From Vagococcus hydrophili (GTDB lineage: Bacteria > Bacillota > Bacilli > Lactobacillales > Vagococcaceae): DNA of 64,000 nt. The notes under the pieces are model-generated. The model was not told the DNA's origin, searched no databases, and saw only the letters and a list, made by a program, of their open reading frames with translations. Shown piece after piece: positions 9,147 through 16,289 of the stretch (position 1 is its first letter; the number at the start of each line of letters is the position of its first letter). The DNA lies in assembly GCF_011304195.1 (NCBI RefSeq), contig NZ_CP049887.1:1798001-1862000 (forward strand). The letters are read 5' to 3'. A program made the translations under genes and the position numbers.

Positions 9147-9767
9147 GTGGCCGTTTTAACTGAATATGACGTTCGAAATATCTTAAAAAAAGAATGTCTA
9201 ACGGAAATGATAATTGCAAAAGGAACCATTGTAACACCTTCAGCTAAAAGTTTTTTAAATGATAAAGGCATTACCATTCTTTTTGAAAAAGATGAGGCAG
9301 CGCAAGTTGAGGTTGAGATTTGTGAAGAGGAAGTTTCGGAAACACATGAAGTTCCTCAGTTTAGTGGTGATCATTTTTTACTCAAAAAGAATTCTATTCA
9401 GTGGACACTGCTAAAAATTGAGTTTATTAAATTTCAAAAAAGCTTAACAGAAGTAGAAAATAGTCATTTGAATGATCCTTTACATTTAATTTTAAAAATG
9501 ATTGATGACGTTGTTTCAGGTCTAGGACAGACCTTTTGGCTTAATACGAACTATTTAACTTTGGAAGAAGAATCAAAAGAAGTTGAACTTAGTATTGAAT
9601 TAGAAGACTATCAACTTGAATTATATCGCTTAATGCTACTTACAAAGAAGCGTTGTTGTGAGTTAGTTGAGTGCCATAAAGACGGTTTTGGTATCTGCCA
9701 AAGAGAAGATTTACTGGAGTTAGAAGTGAGATTCCCTGAATACATTAAGTCATTGATTAATAGTTAA
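9147..9767 (+). CDS. eutT: EutT-like protein, probable cob(I)alamin adenosyltransferase
   Basis: Position between eutM and the phosphotransacylase matches eutT of Gram-positive eut operons. The N-terminus has IIAKGTIVTPSAKSFLNDKG, resembling the N-terminal LTPSAR segment of enteric EutT. The C-terminal region is helical with a cysteine-rich KKRCCELVECHKDGFGICQ, reminiscent of the metal-binding cysteines of EutT. The protein is about 206 residues. An upstream ATG at 9108 lies inside the terminator hairpin; GTG at 9147 after AGAAGGGTG is preferred. The adenosyltransferase function is inferred from position and these motifs. A second, PduO-type enzyme lies at 32657. Confidence 0.65.
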   Translation: MAVLTEYDVRNILKKECLTEMIIAKGTIVTPSAKSFLNDKGITILFEKDEAAQVEVEICEEEVSETHEVPQFSGDHFLLKKNSIQWTLLKIEFIKFQKSLTEVENSHLNDPLHLILKMIDDVVSGLGQTFWLNTNYLTLEEESKEVELSIELEDYQLELYRLMLLTKKRCCELVECHKDGFGICQREDLLELEVRFPEYIKSLINS

Positions 9768-9806
9768 AAATGTTTATTTACTCTAAACGAAGGAGGTTAT
9801 CAAACA

Positions 9807-10460
9807 GTGGAAATTACAAATGAAAATATTGATGAAATCATCAAAGAAGTCGTATCAAGATTGCAACCTAAACGTGATTTTGAAGTGGAAGCAAGTGGTC
9901 GTCACGTCCATTTATCTCGCGCCGACATTGATACATTATTTGGAAAAGGCTATCAATTGACTAAAGTCAAAGACTTGTCTCAACCAGGCCAATTTGCCTG
10001 TAAGGAACGGATTAATTTAATCGGTCCTAAAGGTGTCCTTAAAAATGTTGTCATTTTAGGCCCTGAAAGAAAAGAATCTCAAGTAGAGATTTCTGGAACA
10101 GACGCTTTAACACTAGGTGTGAAAGTACCTGTCAGAGAAAGTGGCGATATTGTTGGCACTCCAGGTATTCTGATGATGAACGGAATGACAAGTTTACAAT
10201 TATCAAAAGGATTGATTATTGCTAAGCGTCATGTCCATTTAACAGAAGAAGATGCGTGGCGTTTTAAAGTCAAACAAGGAGAAATCGTTCAAGTTAAAAT
10301 TGACGGCGAACGTCCACTTATTTTTGATGATGTGGTGATTCGTGTGAGTTCTAAATTTGCGACCTATATGCACATTGATTACGATGAAGCCAATGCATGT
10401 GGCTTTAAAAAAGGAACCAGAGGAACAATCATTAAGAAATTAGGTAATTGGAATGGATAA
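9807..10460 (+). CDS. eutD: PduL-type phosphate acetyltransferase (EutD role)
   Basis: Converts acetyl-CoA to acetyl-phosphate, recycling CoA in the compartment. The 217 residues show the two PduL repeats with zinc-ligand motifs ASGRHVHLSRADID and AKRHVHLTEEDA, and a late MHIDYDEANACG. It is the PduL family, unrelated to housekeeping Pta. The first 18 residues (core IDEIIKEVVSRL) are a separate amphipathic helix, as in PduL encapsulation peptides. GTG start after AAGGAGG; the end overlaps the next gene by 8 bases. Confidence 0.92.
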   Translation: MEITNENIDEIIKEVVSRLQPKRDFEVEASGRHVHLSRADIDTLFGKGYQLTKVKDLSQPGQFACKERINLIGPKGVLKNVVILGPERKESQVEISGTDALTLGVKVPVRESGDIVGTPGILMMNGMTSLQLSKGLIIAKRHVHLTEEDAWRFKVKQGEIVQVKIDGERPLIFDDVVIRVSSKFATYMHIDYDEANACGFKKGTRGTIIKKLGNWNG

Positions 10461-11058
10461 TTTTGAAGAACTTGTTCAGATTGTGACTCAAAAGGTTTTA
10501 GAGGCTTTAGGAGACAAAACAGGAATCTACCAAGATAAAACAAATGCTTTCGGTGTTTATGGTGAAGAAACAGAGGTCTTAAAACAATTCATAAAAGATT
10601 CAGAGCATGAAATTTCTGTATTATCAGATTCTTCAACTGGTGTGGTAATATCACAACTTTCATTAGAAACCTTGATGAGAATTGCCAACATGTTACCTGA
10701 AACACCAGCAGAAAAAATTATTTTAGAAGCTCTTTTGGAAAAGAAAAAAGTTTATGTTTTAAACAATGGTAAAGAATACCGATCACTCATTAAGAAAAGT
10801 CTTTACGGTGTGAAAGAACAAGTCCAAAAAGCTGAAAATCAGTGGTCAAAATTTGGTGCCGAGTTTGTCACAGTTAAATTAACAAGCGTGACAAATGAAA
10901 ACAATAAAAAAGTTATCACAAGGGAATCACTACAAAAAGAAATGAATCAAGGCATAAGTGAATGGACAGTCACAGATTCAATGATTGTCACACCTTTAGC
11001 TAAAGATTTTATTCGGGAAAAACAATTAAAGTTTAATTATGTAAGAAATGAGGAATAG
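10453..11058 (+). CDS. Eut-operon protein of unknown function, probable microcompartment cargo
   Basis: The 201-residue product is not assigned to an enzyme family. Residues 1-20 (FEELVQIVTQKVLEAL) form an amphipathic helix like those on EutC, PduL and EutQ, followed by a polar linker, which suggests lumen targeting. The C-terminal 30 residues contain SMIVTPLAKDFIREKQLKF, which mirrors a motif at the N-terminus of the EutT-like protein. The middle is Leu/Glu/Lys rich with a central LYGVKEQVQKA. It overlaps the pduL-type gene by 8 bases and sits 2 bases before eutN. Confidence 0.75.
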   Translation: MDNFEELVQIVTQKVLEALGDKTGIYQDKTNAFGVYGEETEVLKQFIKDSEHEISVLSDSSTGVVISQLSLETLMRIANMLPETPAEKIILEALLEKKKVYVLNNGKEYRSLIKKSLYGVKEQVQKAENQWSKFGAEFVTVKLTSVTNENNKKVITRESLQKEMNQGISEWTVTDSMIVTPLAKDFIREKQLKFNYVRNEE

Positions 11059-11060
11059 TC

Positions 11061-11330
11061 ATGTTAATTGGAACGGTATCAGGTAGTCTTTGGGCAACTC
11101 GCAAAAATGAAAATTTGAGTGGCTTAAAATTTTTATTAGTAGACATTGAAGAAAAATCACCAGATGTACCCACAAAAACAATCGTAGCAGCTGATACTGA
11201 AGGTGCTGGCTTTGGCGATGTTGTCTTAGTGACAACAGGTGGTTCTGCTAGGGTGGCTCTAGGCTCATCTGAAGTTCCAGTTGATGCGGCAATTGTTGGT
11301 ATTATCGATTCTGTTGAAAGAAATCAGTAG
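11061..11330 (+). CDS. eutN: EutN, pentameric vertex shell protein
   Basis: Member of the EutN/CcmL family (89 residues) that forms pentamers closing the compartment corners. Typical features are the opening IGTVSGSLWATRKNE, the central FLLVDIEE, AADTEGAGFGDVVLVTTGGSARVA and the C-terminal VDAAIVGIIDSVE. It starts 2 bases after the preceding gene and is followed by the permease gene. Confidence 0.96.
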   Translation: MLIGTVSGSLWATRKNENLSGLKFLLVDIEEKSPDVPTKTIVAADTEGAGFGDVVLVTTGGSARVALGSSEVPVDAAIVGIIDSVERNQ

Positions 11331-11366
11331 TACTAAGTTAAAAAGGACATTAGGAGGCAGCAATTA

Positions 11367-12473
11367 ATGAGTATTAATGAAATTATTATGTATATTATTG
11401 CATTCTTCATGGTTTTAGGCGGAATTGATTACGTTTTAGGTAATAAATTCAATCTAGGTAACCAATTTGAAGAAGGTATTATGGCAATGGGAGCTTTAAC
11501 TTTATCAATGGTGGGGATTATTACTTTAGCTCCAATCTTAGCAAATATTTTAAAACCAATCGTTGTGCCAATTTATACAGCGCTAGGAGCAGATCCAGCA
11601 ATGTTTGCAACGACTTTATTAGCAAACGATATGGGTGGTTATACACTAGCTATGGAAATGGCTCAAACGCCAGAAGCAGGACTTTTTGCGGGAACTATTT
11701 TAGGTGCCATGATGGGACCTACAATTGTTTTCACGATTCCAGTAGCATTAGGAATCATTAAAAAAGAAGACCAAAAATATTTAGCAACAGGTGTTTTATC
11801 AGGAATGGTTACTATTCCAATCGGAGCTTTTGTGGGTGGTTTAGTGGCAGGCTTTGAAGTTAAGATGCTTATCATGAACTTAATCCCAATCGTTATCGTA
11901 GCAGCTTTGGTTATGGTGGGCTTATTATTAATTCCAGATGGTATGATCAAAGGTTTCACTTACTTTGGTAAAGGTGTGGTTATCATCGCTATCATCGGTT
12001 TAGTATTAGGTGCACTGCAACAATTAGTTGGTATTACAGTGATTGAAGGCATCGCCCCAGTTTCAGAAGGTATCGAAGTAGTCGGTGGGATTGCTTTAAC
12101 ATTAGCTGGAGCATTTGTATTAGTTCAAGTGATTACACGTGTCTTCAAGAAACCTTTAATGGGCTTAGGTAAAGTCTTAGGTATGAACGAAACATCTGCA
12201 GCAGGTTTAGTAGCAACTCTAGCAAACAACATTGCTATGTTCCAAACAATGAAAGACATGGACGAACGTGGAAAAATTATTAACGTGGCATTTGCTGTAT
12301 CAGCGTCATTTGTTTTAGGTGACCACTTAGGCTTTACAGCTGGTGTTGCTAAAGAGATGATTTTCCCAATGATCGTTGGTAAATTAGTTGGTGGTATTAC
12401 AGCGATTGCTGTGGCAATTTTTATGGCAAACAAAACAATGAAAAAAGCAGAAGCAACTAAAGAGGTGGCTTAA
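11367..12473 (+). CDS. eutH: EutH, ethanolamine permease
   Basis: Integral membrane protein of 368 residues with about ten hydrophobic segments, matching EutH in length and order. Recognisable segments are VLGGIDYVLGNKFNLG near the start, LLANDMGGYTLAMEMA near residue 90, GMNETSAAGLVATLANNIAMF near 270 and SASFVLGDHLGFTAGVAKEM near 310. It imports ethanolamine, mainly when the substrate is scarce or protonated. It ends 2 bases before eutQ. Confidence 0.95.
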   Translation: MSINEIIMYIIAFFMVLGGIDYVLGNKFNLGNQFEEGIMAMGALTLSMVGIITLAPILANILKPIVVPIYTALGADPAMFATTLLANDMGGYTLAMEMAQTPEAGLFAGTILGAMMGPTIVFTIPVALGIIKKEDQKYLATGVLSGMVTIPIGAFVGGLVAGFEVKMLIMNLIPIVIVAALVMVGLLLIPDGMIKGFTYFGKGVVIIAIIGLVLGALQQLVGITVIEGIAPVSEGIEVVGGIALTLAGAFVLVQVITRVFKKPLMGLGKVLGMNETSAAGLVATLANNIAMFQTMKDMDERGKIINVAFAVSASFVLGDHLGFTAGVAKEMIFPMIVGKLVGGITAIAVAIFMANKTMKKAEATKEVA

Positions 12474-12475
12474 TC

Positions 12476-12931
12476 ATGGATGATAATCAAAAAAGTATTA
12501 TTGAAAGCGTTGTTCGCCAAGTCTTAATGGAAAAAATGAGCGGACTCTCTCAATTAACTAAAAATGTTGACCCAAGTGGTGTTTTATCAGTTAAGTTACC
12601 ACTTTTAGAAGTAAATGAAGATGATCGTTTAGATACAGGAACACCTAGTGATGTGGTTTATTGTAAAGACCTTGTGACTTTAGAAGAAAGCCCACGTTTA
12701 GGCTGTGGACTAATGGTAATGAAAGATACAACTTTCGACTGGACACTTGAGTATGATGAAGTTGACTATGTTATCGAAGGAACATTAACGGTGATTGTTG
12801 ATGGACGTCGAATTTCTGCTGGTCCTGGAGAAATTCTATTTGTACCAAAAAGCAGTAGTATTCAATTTTCAGTTGAAGGGGATGCAAGATTCGTCTATGT
12901 GACGTATCCGGCAGACTGGGCATCACAATAA
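12476..12931 (+). CDS. eutQ: EutQ, cupin-fold acetate kinase-like protein
   Basis: At 151 residues it is shorter than enteric EutQ (about 230) but keeps the cupin domain, including LGCGLMVMKDTTFDWTLEYDE and the repeated beta motif VIEGTLTVIVDGR with AGPGEILFVPK. EutQ in Salmonella has acetate kinase activity, which would complete acetyl-phosphate to acetate and ATP. The N-terminal SIIESVVRQVLMEKM is an amphipathic helix like the encapsulation peptides on other cargo here. Activity of the short form is inferred. Confidence 0.9.
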   Translation: MDDNQKSIIESVVRQVLMEKMSGLSQLTKNVDPSGVLSVKLPLLEVNEDDRLDTGTPSDVVYCKDLVTLEESPRLGCGLMVMKDTTFDWTLEYDEVDYVIEGTLTVIVDGRRISAGPGEILFVPKSSSIQFSVEGDARFVYVTYPADWASQ

Positions 12932-12949
12932 TTTTTTAGGAGGTTTATT

Positions 12950-13783
12950 ATGGTTGATTTAAAACAAGTGAATCAGGTACTACAAGAATTTAATGAGATC
13001 GTAAATACTAAAAAATATCGCCCTTTTGACAAGAATAAAACACTAAAAGTTGGCGTGGATTTAGGAACTTCTTCGATTGTTTTGGCTATTTTGGATGAAC
13101 AAAATAAGCCGATTTATGGAAGTTTTGAATATGCGGAGGTAGTTAGAGATGGCTTAGTAGTGAACTACATTCAAGCAGTTCAAATTGTGACGAAGTTAGT
13201 TCATGAAGCTGAAGAAATACTTGGCGTTGAATTAACAGAAGCTGCAACGGCTGTTCCACCTGGTACATTAGGGAATGATTTTAAAGTCGTTTCTAATGTG
13301 TTAGAATCTGCTGGCTTAAATGTAACGACTGTTGTTGATGAACCATCAGCAGCAGCTCGTTTACTTGATTTAGAAAAAGGTGCTGTTATTGATGTGGGTG
13401 GTGGTACAACGGGGATTAGTATTATTGAAGATCATACTGTTGTTAAAACGATTGATGAGCCAACTGGTGGGACACACATGTCCTTAGTTTTAGCTGGCTA
13501 TCATAAAGTACCAGTGCCAGAAGCAGAATTAATTAAGCGAGATCGAAGCCGTGAGTCAGAAACCTTTATGATCATTAAACCAGTAGTGGATAAAATGGCG
13601 AATATTACAAAACAGTTTCTTGAAACCTATCCAATCGAACCTTTATTTGTTGTTGGTGGCGCCAGTTTCTTCGATGATTTTTCGAAAGTCTTTTCTAAGT
13701 ATCTAGGAAAAGAAGTGCTTAGACCTGACTACCCTCAATTTGTAACACCAATTGGTATTGCCATTGCGAGTGAAAAAGAGTAG
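12950..13783 (+). CDS. eutJ: EutJ, Hsp70-like ethanolamine utilization chaperone
   Basis: Actin/Hsp70-type ATPase of 277 residues. It shows phosphate-1 motif VGVDLGTSSIVLAILD, a connect region VVDEPSAAARLL, phosphate-2 motif AVIDVGGGTTGISII and adenosine motif FVVGGASFFDDF. Length and motifs fit EutJ, whose exact role is uncertain (proposed chaperone for compartment or enzyme assembly). Spacing of 18 bases from eutQ, with AGGAGG before the ATG. Confidence 0.93.
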   Translation: MVDLKQVNQVLQEFNEIVNTKKYRPFDKNKTLKVGVDLGTSSIVLAILDEQNKPIYGSFEYAEVVRDGLVVNYIQAVQIVTKLVHEAEEILGVELTEAATAVPPGTLGNDFKVVSNVLESAGLNVTTVVDEPSAAARLLDLEKGAVIDVGGGTTGISIIEDHTVVKTIDEPTGGTHMSLVLAGYHKVPVPEAELIKRDRSRESETFMIIKPVVDKMANITKQFLETYPIEPLFVVGGASFFDDFSKVFSKYLGKEVLRPDYPQFVTPIGIAIASEKE

Positions 13784-13796
13784 AGGTGTTAGTGAG

Positions 13797-14255
13797 ATGA
13801 TTTCAGAAGTAAAAAAATTATCGGTCGATGATTTAGATGAGTGTGTTGCAACCTTTAAAGATGCCTCTTTAAATCAAGCCTATGCTGGTCAAGTGATTGA
13901 TTGGATAAAAACTGGATTAAGTCATAATGAGTTATGGGGTGCGTTAACTAATACAGGCGAACTCATAGGAATCATGTGGATAGAAGAAAAAGGCTTTTTT
14001 CACGAGTATCCATATCTTGCTTTAATATGTGTGAAAGATTCTTATCAAGGCAAGGGATTAGGTACTTTTTTACTAAGTATCTATGAAGCAATTGGTAGAG
14101 CCTTGAATAAGAAGAAAATAACACTTATGGTAGGCGATTTCAATGTGAATGCTAAAAGGTTATATGAATCTGTAGGATATCAAGAAATTGGTAAAGTTCC
14201 TTCAGCGTACATGCCGAATATTGCTGAATTTATTATGTTAAAAGAGTTAGATTAG
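13797..14255 (+). CDS. GNAT-family N-acetyltransferase
   Basis: A 152-residue GNAT protein; the acetyl-CoA binding motif is YQGKGLGTFLLSIYEAIGRA, and the C-terminal half ends with the common NVNAKRLYESVGY. The open frame runs upstream into eutJ, but ATG 13797 has GAGGTG 8 bases before it and is the likely start. It follows eutJ by 13 bases on the same strand, so it may be the last gene of the eut operon, where acetyl-CoA is the pathway product. The substrate is unknown. Confidence 0.85.
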   Translation: MISEVKKLSVDDLDECVATFKDASLNQAYAGQVIDWIKTGLSHNELWGALTNTGELIGIMWIEEKGFFHEYPYLALICVKDSYQGKGLGTFLLSIYEAIGRALNKKKITLMVGDFNVNAKRLYESVGYQEIGKVPSAYMPNIAEFIMLKELD

Positions 14256-14271
14256 TAGTAAGGGAAATTCA

Positions 14272-14302
14272 ATTAAACTTAAATTAGTGAATGATTAAAC
14301 TT
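14272..14302 (+). repeat. Direct repeat ATTAAACTT, two copies 22 bases apart
   Basis: ATTAAACTT occurs at 14272-14280 and 14294-14302, about two helical turns apart and 22 bases upstream of the cobalamin promoter. Such spacing is compatible with a dimeric activator site. In AT-rich DNA chance is also possible. Confidence 0.3.
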
Positions 14303-14323
14303 TCACAATCAGTTCGAATTTTA

Positions 14324-14352
14324 TTGATAAAGAGGCACGAGTGTTATATTAT
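14324..14352 (+). promoter_or_regulatory. Sigma-A promoter of the cobalamin operon
   Basis: TTGATA (14324-14329), 17-base spacer, TATTAT (14347-14352). It lies just upstream of the cobalamin riboswitch and is the only good promoter found for the 32-gene cluster. Expected start of transcription is about 14359. Confidence 0.8.
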
Positions 14353-14359
14353 TAAACTA

Positions 14360-14517
14360 GAGATTTATGACAATTTAATAGCAGTTTTAGTGATGGGAAA
14401 TGAGGTGTAATTCCTCAACAGACCCTTTCTACTGTAATGCGGACGAAATTCTTGAAATACCACTGTCGAAAGATTTGGAAGGTAAGAAAAGTAGGGTGAA
14501 GCAAAGTCAGGATATCC
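14360..14517 (+). promoter_or_regulatory. Cobalamin riboswitch (aptamer)
   Basis: Conserved cobalamin-aptamer blocks are present in order: GGGAA (14395-14399), GAGGTGTAATTCCTC (14402-14416), ACAGACCC, CTACTGTAATGCGG (14430-14443), CCACTG (about 14460), and the B12 box AGTCAGGATATCC (14505-14517). Directly after the B12 box comes an intrinsic terminator arm, so the switch is transcriptional: adenosylcobalamin binding should shut off the biosynthetic operon. The 5' boundary is approximate. Confidence 0.9.
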
Positions 14518-14585
14518 AAGCTAAATCGAGAAAAAATAATTCTATCGGGAAATTGTTTTTTTTGGTGTGTTAGCTTGCTTTTTTT
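14517..14585 (+). terminator. Riboswitch expression-platform terminator (T1)
   Basis: CAAGCTAA (14517-14524) pairs with TTAGCTTG (14570-14577), followed by a T run at 14579-14585. A second nested stem, AAAAAATAATT (14531-14541) with AATTGTTTTTT (14551-14561), lies in its loop. The 5' arm begins at the last base of the B12 box, which links aptamer state to termination. Confidence 0.8.
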
Positions 14586-14614
14586 AGGGGTATTCTAACA
14601 GATATTTAGTATAC

Positions 14615-14661
14615 AAAAAAAACAAACTATTGTTCTGATTGAACGATAGTTTGTTTTTTTT
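14615..14661 (+). terminator. Second, tandem intrinsic terminator (T2) before the first cobalamin gene
   Basis: AACAAACTATTGTTC (14621-14635) and GAACGATAGTTTGTT (14641-14655) form a 15-bp stem with one G-U pair, loop TGATT and a T tail to 14661. The A-rich 5' flank (14615-14625) can also pair with TTGTTTTTTTT at 14553-14563 in T1. No convincing promoter separates it from the ATG at 14690, so all operon transcripts must pass it. Confidence 0.8.
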
Positions 14662-14689
14662 ATATAAAATTATAAAAGGAGCGTTTGGA

Positions 14690-15205
14690 ATGAACAAAAA
14701 AACAAAAGAAATGACGTTGATTGCATTGATGATTGCACTGAGCATTCTAGGAGCAAATATTAAATTACTTGGCTCGATTGCACTGGATTCTTTTCCGGCT
14801 TTTATTTCTACAATTATTTTAGGGCCAGGAGTTGGAATGATGGTTGCTTTCTTTGGTCATATGGTTTCAGCAATGTTATCAGGATTTCCTAGTACCTTAC
14901 CAATTCATTTGATGATTGCAACCATGATGATGCTATGTGTCTTTGTATATGGTTACATTAGAAAAAAATACAGTCGGTACCCAGTGATGTCTAAAGTGGT
15001 TTCAATTGCAGTAGCCTTTATAATTAATGTTCCTCTAGACTTACTTTTACTATATCCATTCTTAAAAGAAGTTGTTTTTGTATTATTTGTACCTCTAACA
15101 ATTGCAACATTTGCTAATCTATTTTTAACAGAAGTTGTGTATGCTTGTTTACCTTCTAAAATAAAAAATTATTCTAAAATCCAACAAGATATGAAAGGAC
15201 ATTAA
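14690..15205 (+). CDS. cblT: CblT-like ECF transporter S component (probable alpha-ribazole uptake)
   Basis: Small membrane protein of 171 residues with five or six hydrophobic segments, typical of the substrate-binding S component of ECF transporters (opening KEMTLIALMIALSILGANIKL). It is the first gene after the cobalamin riboswitch, immediately before cobD. In Listeria and Geobacillus such a protein, CblT, imports alpha-ribazole to bypass CobT; no cobT is present in this cluster and a CblS-like gene lies at 38869. The frame extends upstream through terminator T2, but ATG 14690 with AAAAGGAG is the start. No ECF energising module is encoded nearby except cbiO/cbiQ. Confidence 0.75.
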   Translation: MNKKTKEMTLIALMIALSILGANIKLLGSIALDSFPAFISTIILGPGVGMMVAFFGHMVSAMLSGFPSTLPIHLMIATMMMLCVFVYGYIRKKYSRYPVMSKVVSIAVAFIINVPLDLLLLYPFLKEVVFVLFVPLTIATFANLFLTEVVYACLPSKIKNYSKIQQDMKGH

Positions 15206-15206
15206 G

Positions 15207-16289
15207 ATGGTCGGACCTCACGGTGGTAATGTTAAAGAACTAACTGAGTTATATCAATTATCAGAACAATCAATCATTGATTTTAGTGCCAATATCAATC
15301 CATTAGGTGTATCGAAAAAGCTTAAAGAAGAGATAAATAATAAATTTGATCAGGTACTTCATTATCCAGATTTAAGATATAAAGAATTAAAAAATCTTAT
15401 TGCTAAGCATCATGAAGTTAAATCAGAGGAGATATTTTTAGGTAATGGTGCAGCAGAAGCAATCTATGCTTTAGCAAGTGCTTTGGATTCAGAAAAAGTC
15501 TTAGTGCTAGCTCCCACATTTTCTGAATATGAAGATGCTTTTGCTCATAAATTAACAGATATTCGTTACTTTAAAACTGAAAGTACTGATTTTTCAGTCA
15601 ATATGGATGATTTAATATCTGCTATTAAGCAAGAAAATGTAGACACGATTTGTCTATGTAATCCTAATAATCCTACTGGAAAACTAATAGAGAAAAAAGA
15701 AATTAAGCGTTTGTTAGCGTACTGCGACGAACATAATATACGCTTAATCGTAGACGAAGCTTTCATGGATTTTTTACCTAAAGAAGAATCTTTAACGAGT
15801 GAATTAGCAGAAAATCAGCATTTATTTATTATTAGATCATTAACGAAAATTTTTGCTATTCCTGGCTTGCGTCTAGGTTATTTACTAACAAGTAATGAAA
15901 GTGTCATGATCAAACTAAATCAAAGAGCGATTCCGTGGCGGATTAATTGCTTTGCAGAAATAGCGGGAAAAGTTTCTTTAGAAGATGAAGAATATCTAAA
16001 AGAAAGTCTTTCTTATATTGAAACAGAACGAAAATTTTTAGAAGAAAACCTAAAAAAAATATCAGACATAACATTGTTTAGTAGTACGGTTAATTTCATA
16101 TTCTTTAATTGTTCCAAGTATAGTTATCTGCAAAAGGATTTATTAGAAAAGGGCATATTAATCCGTGATTGTTCAAACTATCAAGGGCTTTCTGATTATT
16201 ATTTCAGAATTGCTGTTAGAAGTCATGCTGAAAACGAAGTACTAGTAAAAGTATTTGAGGAGTATTTCTATGGAGAAAATAACAGTTAG
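15207..16289 (+). CDS. cobD: CobD, threonine-phosphate decarboxylase
   Basis: PLP-dependent class I/II aminotransferase-fold enzyme (360 residues) making aminopropanol phosphate for the cobalamin nucleotide arm. Features: HGGNVKEL near the N-terminus, DFSANINPLG, NPNNPTGKL, DEAFMDF, and the PLP lysine in RSLTKIFAIPGLRLGY. Its N-terminus matches the CobD family better than histidinol-phosphate aminotransferase, and the next gene supplies its substrate. It starts 2 bases after cblT. Confidence 0.93.
   Translation: MVGPHGGNVKELTELYQLSEQSIIDFSANINPLGVSKKLKEEINNKFDQVLHYPDLRYKELKNLIAKHHEVKSEEIFLGNGAAEAIYALASALDSEKVLVLAPTFSEYEDAFAHKLTDIRYFKTESTDFSVNMDDLISAIKQENVDTICLCNPNNPTGKLIEKKEIKRLLAYCDEHNIRLIVDEAFMDFLPKEESLTSELAENQHLFIIRSLTKIFAIPGLRLGYLLTSNESVMIKLNQRAIPWRINCFAEIAGKVSLEDEEYLKESLSYIETERKFLEENLKKISDITLFSSTVNFIFFNCSKYSYLQKDLLEKGILIRDCSNYQGLSDYYFRIAVRSHAENEVLVKVFEEYFYGENNS

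Noticed and set aside
14639-14668. Possible promoter TTGAAC with TATATA or TATAAA inside terminator T2
   Set aside because: Spacing is 16 or 18 with a poly-T spacer, and transcription would start at or after the RBS of cblT. Not convincing, but it bears on how T2 is bypassed.
14360-14690. EutX-like small RNA (riboswitch fused to EutV-binding hairpins)
   Set aside because: I looked for a pair of A1/G4 hexaloop hairpins after the riboswitch and found none; CTAA/TTAG near 14595-14609 has a 7-base loop and a wrong loop sequence.
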